A DNA stretch of 14,677 nt from Sediminibacterium sp. GTDB lineage: Bacteria > Bacteroidota > Bacteroidia > Chitinophagales > Chitinophagaceae. The stretch lies in contig JALQXE010000085.1 of the NCBI GenBank assembly GCA_023263235.1, forward strand, positions 1-14,677, given 5' to 3'. This document shows, piece after piece, positions 1-7,800 of the stretch (its first letter is position 1; each line of letters opens with the position of its first letter). The position numbers and the translations under genes are program-made. The notes under the pieces were generated by a model. That model ran no database searches and had not been told where the DNA came from. It was given only the letters and a program-made list of their open reading frames with translations.

Positions 1-295
1 TACACATGGCTATATAATCATCAAACTGATTTCTAATCACAAAAGCCTCGAACAAGGTTCCTCCAAAATATACAGGAATGCCATGGGATTGATACAATTC
101 AATTTTTGCTCTTAAATTAGGAGTCACTGCGGAAGTACCAAATCCTAGTTTGACAACATCTGTATGGATACCGGATATACTAATAAAATTTTCTGCTTCT
201 CCTAAACTAAGTCCCTTATCCATTACCATGGTCAATCCATGTTTACGTGGCTTTGGAGTTCTTTCTGGTAGTTGTGTTAAATTAAAATTCATCAT
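1..295 (-). CDS. comA: Phosphosulfolactate synthase (ComA family), N-terminal part only
   Basis: This enzyme family adds sulfite to phosphoenolpyruvate to give (R)-phosphosulfolactate, the first step of one route to coenzyme M and a route to sulfolactate in some bacteria. The 98 visible residues show the family's N-terminal signature: a KPRKHGLTMVMDKGLSL stretch, then HTDVVKLGFGTS and a strand ending PVYFGGTLFE, consistent with the start of a TIM barrel. The gene runs off the window at position 1, so roughly the last 60% is missing. Two adjacent in-frame ATG codons (295-293 and 292-290) are both possible starts, and neither has a Shine-Dalgarno site. It lies 38 bases downstream of the TPR gene on the same strand and has its own candidate -7 element at 315-322. 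The family call comes from memory of its motifs. The substrate and pathway in this organism are inference: sulfolactate or sulfonolipid metabolism is more plausible than coenzyme M. Confidence 0.8.
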   Translation of the reverse strand, partial: MMNFNLTQLPERTPKPRKHGLTMVMDKGLSLGEAENFISISGIHTDVVKLGFGTSAVTPNLRAKIELYQSHGIPVYFGGTLFEAFVIRNQFDDYIAMC

Positions 296-314
296 AGGAA
301 AGGATTATATGCCA

Positions 315-322
315 CAAAGGTA
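315..322 (-). promoter_or_regulatory. Candidate -7 element for the ComA-like gene
   Basis: On the minus strand this reads TACCTTTG, an exact match to the Bacteroidota -7 consensus TAnnTTTG. It lies 19 bases before the upstream of the two possible ATG starts. No TTTG -33 element is seen at the usual spacing, so this could be chance or a secondary promoter inside a TPR-comA transcript. Confidence 0.35.
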
Positions 323-333
323 ATTCAAAAAGC

Positions 334-1755
334 TTAAGATAGCTTGCCCTTCTTATATTGACCAATCAACTCTGCCACCTTAGGATCCTGCATCATTTCA
401 GGATAAAATTTAATGACTTTCTTTACCATTTTAGCCGATTTAGATAAAGCCATTTCCAACTGCAATAATCCTTCTGTCGTTTTTCCCATTTTATATAAAA
501 CTGCACTTCGAAAAAAGACGAATATGACTTTACCCTGTGTGGACAAATAGGCAATTTCAGTTTGTTCCAAAGCAGCATCTAATTGATTATTGGCTACTAA
601 ACATTTAATTAAGTATTCCCAGCCTGCAATTTGTTTAGGTTTGTTTTTAACCACTGTTCCAAAATAAAATGCAGCTTCTTTATATTGTTGCAAATTCATA
701 TAACATTCACCCATTAAAATGTAATACTCATTAATGTGCTTGTGAATTCTAATGGCATGCTCCAATTGTTTAATCGCTTGTTCCCAATGGCCTTCTTGCA
801 TATAGGTAGCTGCCATTTTTTGATATAACCTGCTGTCGTCTGGATTTAAATGCACTGCTTTTTTGTAATGAAACCTGGCTTGCGCATAATTCTTCATTCT
901 ATGATAGCAATGTCCAATGGCTTCATAAATAACATCTTCGGGGCGGGAAAGTTCCAAGACTTTTTCAAGTGCCTCTATGGCTTCCTTGTATTTTCGAATT
1001 CGCAAATAAGCATCCCCCATATTGCGATACGCATAATCAAATTTCTCATCAATCACAATGGCATATTGATAGGCATCAATGGCTTTTTCATGCAATTTTA
1101 ATCCTTGGTAAGCTGCAGCTAAATTAAACCAGGCCAAAGCATTATAAGGTTGTTCGTCAATGATACGTTGATGCAGTCGAATGCTTTCTTCATTCCTACC
1201 AGTAAAATCAGTCCAGAAACAAATTTTATACAAAGCCTCTTCATTCATAGGATCATCTTCCAATACCAATTGCAGACAATCAAACACTTTATCAAAAGCT
1301 TCATGATCGTCATAGACATCGGCCAATTCAAATAACAGTTCCGTTCTTTCTACCCCCTCAAATAAATGGAGCGCCTCTTGTAACAACACTATGGCATTTT
1401 CTGGCTGATCTAAGGCTAAATAAGCATCTGTCTTCAGGATAAACAAATTCATATCCTTGTGGTCATATAAGGCAGCTGTATCTAATAGTTGCAATGCCTC
1501 CTTGTATTTGCGGGTGGCCAATAACAAATCGGCTTTTTTAATCATTAGTAAAGCAGAAAATGGATATTGATCTAATGCTAAATTGGCTGCTTGAATGGCC
1601 TCCTGCATTTCATCTTGTTCGTCCAAATGGGCAATAATGCGTTCAAAATCATCCTCTTCGATATAGGCATTGGCCCTTCCTTGCTTTAAGTTTTGGTACT
1701 TAAGCATCAACTCCTGGATATCTCCCCCTTCCTCTTCTTTGTTACGATCAAACAT
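334..1755 (-). CDS. Cytoplasmic TPR-repeat protein
   Basis: A 473-residue protein built almost wholly of tetratricopeptide repeats, which are helical hairpins that act as protein-protein docking surfaces. The clearest repeats fall at a regular 34-residue spacing over residues 206-375, with typical positions such as AWFNLAAAYQ, YAYRNMGDAY and the closing Asp/Asn-Pro turns. Weaker repeats cover about 50-200 and 376-450. The first 40 residues are charged and acidic, with EEEGGD near the start and EEDDFE at 33-38. There is no signal peptide or membrane segment, so it is probably cytoplasmic. No enzymatic domain is visible. It sits upstream of the ComA-like gene and may share its transcript, but the pairing does not establish a joint function. 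The fold is secure; the partner and role are unknown. I see no exact TAnnTTTG element in the 188 bases upstream. Confidence 0.9.
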   Translation of the reverse strand: MFDRNKEEEGGDIQELMLKYQNLKQGRANAYIEEDDFERIIAHLDEQDEMQEAIQAANLALDQYPFSALLMIKKADLLLATRKYKEALQLLDTAALYDHKDMNLFILKTDAYLALDQPENAIVLLQEALHLFEGVERTELLFELADVYDDHEAFDKVFDCLQLVLEDDPMNEEALYKICFWTDFTGRNEESIRLHQRIIDEQPYNALAWFNLAAAYQGLKLHEKAIDAYQYAIVIDEKFDYAYRNMGDAYLRIRKYKEAIEALEKVLELSRPEDVIYEAIGHCYHRMKNYAQARFHYKKAVHLNPDDSRLYQKMAATYMQEGHWEQAIKQLEHAIRIHKHINEYYILMGECYMNLQQYKEAAFYFGTVVKNKPKQIAGWEYLIKCLVANNQLDAALEQTEIAYLSTQGKVIFVFFRSAVLYKMGKTTEGLLQLEMALSKSAKMVKKVIKFYPEMMQDPKVAELIGQYKKGKLS

Positions 1756-1905
1756 AAAACAATCAAGTTTTAGATTATAACTAACTGATTTTCAATAATT
1801 TATTTCATTATCGAGGACCAGTTGCTAAATAAATATACTATGCCCGGTTAAATTCTCCATATTTTATTGTGCACAATGAGGCTAGAAAAAGTTAAAATAT
1901 ATTTT

Positions 1906-1935
1906 TTTGAAACTACCTATAAACAGCTATCTTCG
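1906..1935 (+). promoter_or_regulatory. Candidate promoter of the small secreted protein gene
   Basis: A TTTG at 1906-1909 and TATCTTCG at 1928-1935 are 18 bases apart, close to the Bacteroidota promoter pattern TTTG-N19-TAnnTTTG with one mismatch in the -7 element. Transcription would begin around 1939-1942, only a few bases before the ATG at 1944, giving a leaderless or nearly leaderless message. Confidence 0.5.
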
Positions 1936-1943
1936 TAGTAATT

Positions 1944-2276
1944 ATGCGTACCACCAAAAACATATTTTCATATGCTGTTTACACTTGCTTATTGCTTGTG
2001 TCTATCCACAGTAATGCAAGTACCGTTGTAACAGGTACCCTTGAAGCCAAAAAAGGGAGCGAAAAATATTCTCTTAAAAACTTAAGCGCCCACAAAACAG
2101 CCAGCTTTGCAACCCTTAAATCAAATTTAGAATTCAAAGGATTTGCAAATACAAGTACCATTGCAAGTGGCAATACTGCAAATTATTTGAAATACAATAA
2201 AGGGAATGTTTCTTATGTAATTCCTTATCACTATAAGGTACTCTTATCTAGATTCAAGACTCCTTCTGCTCAGTAA
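1944..2276 (+). CDS. Small secreted protein of unknown function
   Basis: I do not recognise this 110-residue protein. Residues 1-26 form a plausible Sec signal peptide: a short basic start (MRTTKN), a hydrophobic core around AVYTCLLLVSI, and a small-residue cleavage region at SNAS. The mature part of about 85 residues is basic, rich in Ser, Thr, Lys and Asn, has no cysteine, and ends with a Tyr-rich stretch (VSYVIPYHYKV). There is no lipobox and no repeat. The start is well supported because the signal peptide needs it and a promoter match ends just upstream. The gene stands alone: it is divergent from the TPR gene and convergent with the GLPGLI-like gene. It is probably a lineage-restricted exported protein found in the periplasm or at the surface. 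The coding call rests on the signal peptide and promoter rather than on a known family. Confidence 0.65.
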   Translation: MRTTKNIFSYAVYTCLLLVSIHSNASTVVTGTLEAKKGSEKYSLKNLSAHKTASFATLKSNLEFKGFANTSTIASGNTANYLKYNKGNVSYVIPYHYKVLLSRFKTPSAQ

Positions 2277-2360
2277 ATAAGTAAGCACCTTTCCCTCACA
2301 CCTTTTTTGTCCTCTTTTTCTTCCTCGAATTTCCCTATTCATGTCACAATGGGAATGGCA

Positions 2361-2380
2361 GATTAGTTGTTTTACTAATC
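2361..2380. terminator. Weak hairpin between convergent genes
   Basis: A perfect 7-bp inverted repeat (GATTAGT, 6-base loop, ACTAATC) overlaps the stop codon of the minus-strand GLPGLI-like gene and lies 85 bases after the stop of the small plus-strand gene. Neither strand has a T-run after the stem, so it is at best a weak or factor-assisted terminator. Confidence 0.25.
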
Positions 2381-2983
2381 AATAGTTTGATAGCGTTCTC
2401 TATTCACATTAAATTGGCTTAAGGGAATGGGACTCAGGTCAATTTTTGCTGCTTGATATTTTATAGAGGCTCCATTTACTGGTAGAATGGTGTAAGACAG
2501 AACCAAGCCTGGAACTTCCTTAAATGCCAATTCAAATGCATTTACAGTGGTGATGATTTCAGGAGTATACCAAATTTGATATACCACCCCGTCACTCCAT
2601 TTTTGTTCCACCCCCTTGCAAATATATCCAAGGATCACGTTTGTAGAATCTGATGAAATCTCTTTCATCGAAAGTAAATTGGGTGTTGATATAGGCGGGT
2701 ATACAACCTCTTGTAAAAAATGACTTGAGCCAATGTCTTTTGTGATGGTTGCTGTATTTTGTTGCACATTAAACAACAAGGTCTGCACAAGTTGCGGGGT
2801 TTCTAAAATGGTTTTGCAAACATCTCCCTTAACATAAACCCATTTAGCACCTATGGTGTCTAAGGTGGTCAATTGAGTTATAGCATATTGCAAGGTACAT
2901 TCACCTATCATTTTTGTTTGCGCTTTTAGTCCTAAAAACGGAAACAAAAGGAAAAAAAGTAAAATGGGAATGCGGTAAGCCAT
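2375..2983 (-). CDS. Secreted GLPGLI-like protein
   Basis: A 202-residue exported protein. Residues 1-21 are a clear Sec signal peptide: a hydrophobic core (IPILLFFLLFPFLGL) and a likely cleavage after LKA, before Gln22. The mature part resembles the Bacteroidota GLPGLI family. A YVKGD strand is followed by ILGYICKGVEQ, then VYQIWYTPEI, and near the C-terminus VPGLVLSYTI, which occupies the place of the GLPGLI motif. Proteins of this type are beta-rich, periplasmic and of unknown function. The motif here is degenerate (VPGLVL), so it may belong to a side branch. The gene follows yidC but is separated from it by an intrinsic terminator at 3000-3024, so it may be only partly co-transcribed with yidC or may have its own promoter; no TAnnTTTG is visible in front of it. 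Export is secure, the family moderately so. Confidence 0.75.
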   Translation of the reverse strand: MAYRIPILLFFLLFPFLGLKAQTKMIGECTLQYAITQLTTLDTIGAKWVYVKGDVCKTILETPQLVQTLLFNVQQNTATITKDIGSSHFLQEVVYPPISTPNLLSMKEISSDSTNVILGYICKGVEQKWSDGVVYQIWYTPEIITTVNAFELAFKEVPGLVLSYTILPVNGASIKYQAAKIDLSPIPLSQFNVNRERYQTID

Positions 2984-2999
2984 AGTATATATTGAGAAG

Positions 3000-3024
3000 A
3001 AAAGACCCTATAAAAGGGCCTTTT
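3000..3024 (-). terminator. Intrinsic terminator after yidC
   Basis: Read on the minus strand, AAAAGGCCCT and AGGGTCTTTT form a 10-bp stem with one G-U pair around a 5-base loop, and the 3' arm runs into TTTTCTTC. It begins 11 bases after the yidC stop codon and ends 16 bases before the start of the GLPGLI-like gene, so it should reduce read-through into that gene. Confidence 0.7.
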
Positions 3025-3034
3025 CCTTACAAAT

Positions 3035-4855
3035 TTATTTTTTGTGTTTATCTTTTAAATCCTGTACTTTTTTCTGAGCTTCCATCATTTGCTCATACTT
3101 ACTTTGCCAATTACTTTTTTTCTTAGGTGTCTTTCGTTTAACCTCAATTTCGGCCAATATTTTATCATGATTGATAATATACTTTTGAATTACAAATTGT
3201 AAAAGCAAAGTAACAATATTTGAAACTGTATAATACCAAGTTAATGCAGCAGGTAAATTATTAAAAATAAACAAAAGCATTACTGGGAAAATATATGGCA
3301 TGTACTTTAATGCAGGATTATCCTGTGTTGGTGTCATCGCCATATTATAAATCGAAATAAATACACTCGTAATTGTTGCTGTTAAAGTAAATAAACTCAC
3401 ATGATCGCCATATGCAGGAATATGAAAAGGCAATGTAGCAATTGAATCATAGGTTGACAAATCGGAGCTCCAGAGGAATGATTGTCCTCTTAATGAAATA
3501 TTTGAGTTAAAGAAACTATATAAAGCAAAAAAGATAGGAATTTGTAAAAGTGCAGGGATACAACCTCCAAGAGGATTAACGCCTGCCTCTCTAAACAGCT
3601 TCATTTGCTCCATTGCGAATGCCTGCTGATTATCACCTAACTTCTTCTTAATCTCATCTAATTCTGGCTTCAACACCTTCATTTTAGCACTACTCAAATA
3701 GCTTGAATAGGTTAAAGGAGAAGTAACCAATCTAATAAAAATGGTTAATAGTAATACTACCCATCCGAAATTTATATCAAACCCTGCAAAGAAATCAAAT
3801 ACAGGCATGATAATATATTTATTGATAGGTCTTACAAATGAATATAAATCTCTTCCAAGATTAATGATCTTGTCCATCTCAGATGTACCCTGCGTTTTTA
3901 AGATATTAAAATCATTTGGACCATAATATAAAGAGAGTGGAATACTAACTGATGGTCCTGCTACTTTGGTTTGAAATTGAGCACGCAAAGTCGCAACCCC
4001 ATTAGAAGAGTCTGCCATTTTATGGAATTCAATTTTGTTACCAGTACCAGCAGAAAACCCAGATTTATTGATTAATGTAACATTGAAAAACTGTTGTACA
4101 ATACCCACCCATTGAACTGGCTTTTCGAATACTTTTTCGTTTTTTGTAGCAATGTAATCAAACTCATTACCTTCTGAAAAACAAGCACTTGATACCTGAC
4201 GCTCGTAATCGGCCGTTTTTTCTTGTTTATATGTGCGGGCATTCCACTCGAAATTAATTTGACCATTGGTCAATAATTGATCGGCCCCTTCCATTTTCAC
4301 ATCCCATTCAACATTATATTTTTTGGGAGAGATTGAAAAGCTATGTTTAATGATTTTACCATTAGGTGTATTCCAAATATATTCTAATTTCTTTACTCCG
4401 TTTTCCTCGGTAACATTACCCACTGGAAATAGTACTTGATTGATTTGCAGGGTTTGATTATTACCAATATTTACTGGATAGTTCAAGTTGGTACTATCGC
4501 CTAATGCAACTTTTGCTTTATTAGCGTTAGGATAGTTCTTCAATGTTACCCCTACTATTTGACCCCCTTTATTAGAAAAGCGAACGGAAATTAAATCATT
4601 CTCTAATGTTGTAAACTGTTCTTTTACAGAATCAATAGGTGCAGTTTTTTGAGCACTTGTGTCTACTTTAATTGGATTTTTGGCAGTCGCTGCTTTTTCA
4701 GCTGCGGACTTAACCAAAGCTACTGAATCATCAAAACGTTTCTTATATGCTAAGGTTTCGGTTTGTTGTTTGTTGGTATACCAGAAATAAGTAAAAAATA
4801 AACCTGCTAATAGAACAAACCCAATGACAGTATTTTTATCTGTATTCATATTCAA
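3035..4855 (-). CDS. yidC: Membrane protein insertase YidC
   Basis: YidC inserts and folds inner-membrane proteins, alone or with SecYEG. The 606-residue protein has the Gram-negative layout. A first membrane helix spans about residues 9-26 and is followed by an Ala/Lys-rich linker. A large periplasmic beta domain covers about 80-330. The conserved five-helix core covers about 345-560. In the core, Arg375 in IFIRLVTSPLT matches the positive residue of the hydrophilic groove, and the cytoplasmic hairpin (KMKVLKPELDEIKKKLG) and GGCIPALLQIPIFFALY segments are typical. The C-terminal tail is strongly basic (KRKTPKKK), a feature linked to ribosome contact in some YidC proteins. Length is normal for Bacteroidota. 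The start at 4855 puts the first membrane helix close to the N-terminus; an in-frame ATG two codons later is equally possible. It lies 38 bases after icmF and has its own -7-like element. Confidence 0.97.
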   Translation of the reverse strand: MNMNTDKNTVIGFVLLAGLFFTYFWYTNKQQTETLAYKKRFDDSVALVKSAAEKAATAKNPIKVDTSAQKTAPIDSVKEQFTTLENDLISVRFSNKGGQIVGVTLKNYPNANKAKVALGDSTNLNYPVNIGNNQTLQINQVLFPVGNVTEENGVKKLEYIWNTPNGKIIKHSFSISPKKYNVEWDVKMEGADQLLTNGQINFEWNARTYKQEKTADYERQVSSACFSEGNEFDYIATKNEKVFEKPVQWVGIVQQFFNVTLINKSGFSAGTGNKIEFHKMADSSNGVATLRAQFQTKVAGPSVSIPLSLYYGPNDFNILKTQGTSEMDKIINLGRDLYSFVRPINKYIIMPVFDFFAGFDINFGWVVLLLTIFIRLVTSPLTYSSYLSSAKMKVLKPELDEIKKKLGDNQQAFAMEQMKLFREAGVNPLGGCIPALLQIPIFFALYSFFNSNISLRGQSFLWSSDLSTYDSIATLPFHIPAYGDHVSLFTLTATITSVFISIYNMAMTPTQDNPALKYMPYIFPVMLLFIFNNLPAALTWYYTVSNIVTLLLQFVIQKYIINHDKILAEIEVKRKTPKKKSNWQSKYEQMMEAQKKVQDLKDKHKK

Positions 4856-4861
4856 TGTTTA

Positions 4862-4877
4862 AACGTAATAACGTAAT
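4862..4877. repeat. Tandem 8-base repeat in the yidC leader
   Basis: AACGTAAT occurs twice in immediate tandem (4862-4869 and 4870-4877). It fills the stretch between the candidate yidC -7 element and the start codon. Each copy contains the palindrome ACGT. Function unknown; it may be chance. Confidence 0.5.
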
Positions 4878-4879
4878 GG

Positions 4880-4887
4880 CAAAGATA
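4880..4887 (-). promoter_or_regulatory. Candidate -7 element for yidC
   Basis: On the minus strand this reads TATCTTTG, an exact TAnnTTTG match. It sits in the icmF-yidC gap, 24 bases before the yidC start and just after the icmF stop. No TTTG appears at the -33 position, which would lie inside the end of icmF. If real, yidC can be transcribed independently of icmF. Confidence 0.4.
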
Positions 4888-4893
4888 TGTTTT

Positions 4894-7800
4894 TTACAGG
4901 TTTCTACTATACTTTCCTCCTACTAAATACAAGGCATCGGTGATCTCCCCTAAACTACAATATTTAACTGCCTCCATAAGTATTTCAAACAAGTTCTCAC
5001 CTTGATGACTCGCCTCTTTAAGCTGGGCTAAATAGGCATCTCTTTTAGCTTGGTTTCGCTTTTTAAACAACTGAAGACAAGCAACCTGCCTAGTTCTTTC
5101 CTTTTTGGTAGATCTTATAATGGGCTGCTGATCCACCGCAAGCGTTGCCTTTTCATTCACAAAAGTATTTACTCCAATAATAGGTATTTCTCCGTCATGT
5201 TTTTTGGTTTCATATACCCAACTTTCTTCCTGAATTTTTGAACGTTGATACATTCTTTCCATTGCTCCCAATACACCCCCTCTTGCATTTATTTTTTCAA
5301 ATTCTTTCATTACCGCTTCTTCAACTAAATCGGTTAACTCAGAGATTAAGAAACTTCCTTGTTGTGTATTTTCAACTTTAACGGTGCCTAACTCTTTATT
5401 TATTATTAATTGAATGGCCAATGCCCGTCTTACACTTTCTTCTGTTGGGGTTGTAATTGCTTCATCATATGCGTTAGTGTGCAAACTATTGCACTGATCG
5501 TATATCGCATATAATGCTTGTAGGGTTGTTCTAATATCATTAAAATCTATCTCCTGCGCATGTAAACTTCTACCGCTCGTTTGAATGTGATATTTTAATT
5601 TTTGTGAACGAACATTGGCCTTGTATTTTAATTTCATAATACGTGCCCAAATCCTTCTTGCTACTCTTCCTATCACAGCGTATTCAGGATCCATTCCATT
5701 GCTAAAGAAAAAACTTAAATTAGGCATGAAATCATCTATCGCGATACCTCGGTTTAAAAAATATTCAACATAAGTAAAACCATTTGCTAAAGTAAACGCC
5801 AACTGTGTAATAGGATTTGCACCTGCTTCGGCAATATGATATCCTGAAATTGAAATACTGTAAAAATTACGAATGCTATTTTTTGCAAAGTAAGCTTGAA
5901 CATCGCCCATCATTCGCAATGCAAAATCTGTTGAAAAAATACAAGTATTTTGTGCTTGATCTTCTTTTAAAATATCAGCTTGCAATGTGCCTCTTAATTT
6001 GGACAACACCTCCCTTTTAATTTGATCATATACAACTGCGTCTAACACCTGATCACCTGACACACCTAATAATTTTAATCCCAAACCATTATGCCATTGG
6101 TCAAAAGGAATCTCGGGATGAATGGATTCATATTTAGGCAATAAATTAGCAGGCACTAACTGTTTAATTTTTTTATGCACCTGAGGCCATAATTTATTTT
6201 CAGTAATATACTGCTCACAAGCCTGATCTATAGCAGCATTAAAAAACATAGCCAACAACATAGGCGCTGGTCCGTTAATGGTCATTGAAACCGATGTATT
6301 TCCTGCATTTAAATCAATACCAGAATATAATTTTTTGGCATCATCAATCGTAGCAATACTTACACCTGCATTGCCAATTTTTCCAAAAACATCCATCCTT
6401 AAAGCAGGATCATGGCCATATAAAGTAACACTATCAAAAGCAGTTGATAATCTTACCGCAGTTTGACCTTTACTCAAAAAATGAAAACGCCAATTGGTTC
6501 TTTCTGGGCACCCTTCTCCGGCAAACATTCTTGTAGGATCTTCATTCGCTCTTTTTAATTCAAAAACCCCGGCTGTGAATGGATATCTTCCCGGTGTATT
6601 TTCTTTTAATTGCCATTCTACAATATCGCCCCAGTCGGCATATTTTGGCAAATACACTTTATTTAATTCAAGACCTGAGGGTGTTTCAAAAACAAAAGGA
6701 TGCGATGTTCTTTTCCCTCTCACTTCATCAATAAATTCTTTTTGTTGATACTTATCATACAAAGCTGGCCATTCTGCCACCATTGCTTTTACTTCACTAG
6801 GTATATTTGCTTCGATGCTATTTTTTGTTTTAAGCAGGGCTGTGTTTTTTGCAAGCAATGGGTCCTCCATTGTTTTACTTACACAATACCATTTAGACAC
6901 CCATTGCTTTTGTTCTTTAATCCACTCATTATTTTTATGAATCACTTCAATAATCTCATTTAAATATCCAATTCTCTTATTGGGAATGGTAGGTGCAATA
7001 ATATTTTCTTCTTTATAAACACTTGGATTTTCGATAGTTTTAAACCCGACACTATGAATACAATTTATATTTTGTATTAAAGCATTATACATCGCCTGCA
7101 TTCCCGGGTCACTATAATGTGCTGCCATTGTACCAAAAACAGGACTGTTGGTTTGAGTTGTAAATAAATGACGTGATCTATTATACTGTTTTCTTACATC
7201 TCTTAATGCATCTAATCCACCTGCTCTATCAAATTTATTAATACCAATGACATGTGCATAGTCAATCATATTTATTTTTTCTAACTGTGTGGGGGCACCA
7301 AACTCAGGTGTCATAATATATACAGGCACCGTTACATAATCCACAATAGTCGCATCATTTTGACCAACTCCAGCCGTTTCAATTAATATGCAATCGTACC
7401 CAGCTTGTTTACATAAAGCAATTACACCATCCATTGAATGTGCAATAGATTGCATATCATTCCTTGTAGCCAATGATCGCATAAAAACATTGTGATGGTG
7501 AATGGAGTTCATTCTGATTCTATCACCTAGTAATGCACCGCCTGTTTTTCTTTTGGATGGATCAACCGAAATAACAGCAATGGTTTTGGTTGGATTACAT
7601 TGAACAAAATATTGTACCAATCTATCTACCACTGTAGATTTACCAGCACCACCTGTTCCTGTAATTCCAATTATAGGAATTGTATTTAAAAGCTTGGCAG
7701 TTTTGCTTTTGGTAGTTAATTTTTGTTTTGTAACTTTTAAATCACCATTTTGTAACAAAGTAATTTGTCGGCTTAATATACGAGGATCAATAGTTTTTTG

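Noticed and set aside
6494..6963. Plus-strand open frames of 84 and 87 codons (6494-6748 and 6700-6963) opposite icmF.
   Set aside because: They lie inside a well-supported gene on the other strand, have no promoter or recognisable domain, and have compositions expected from antisense reading.
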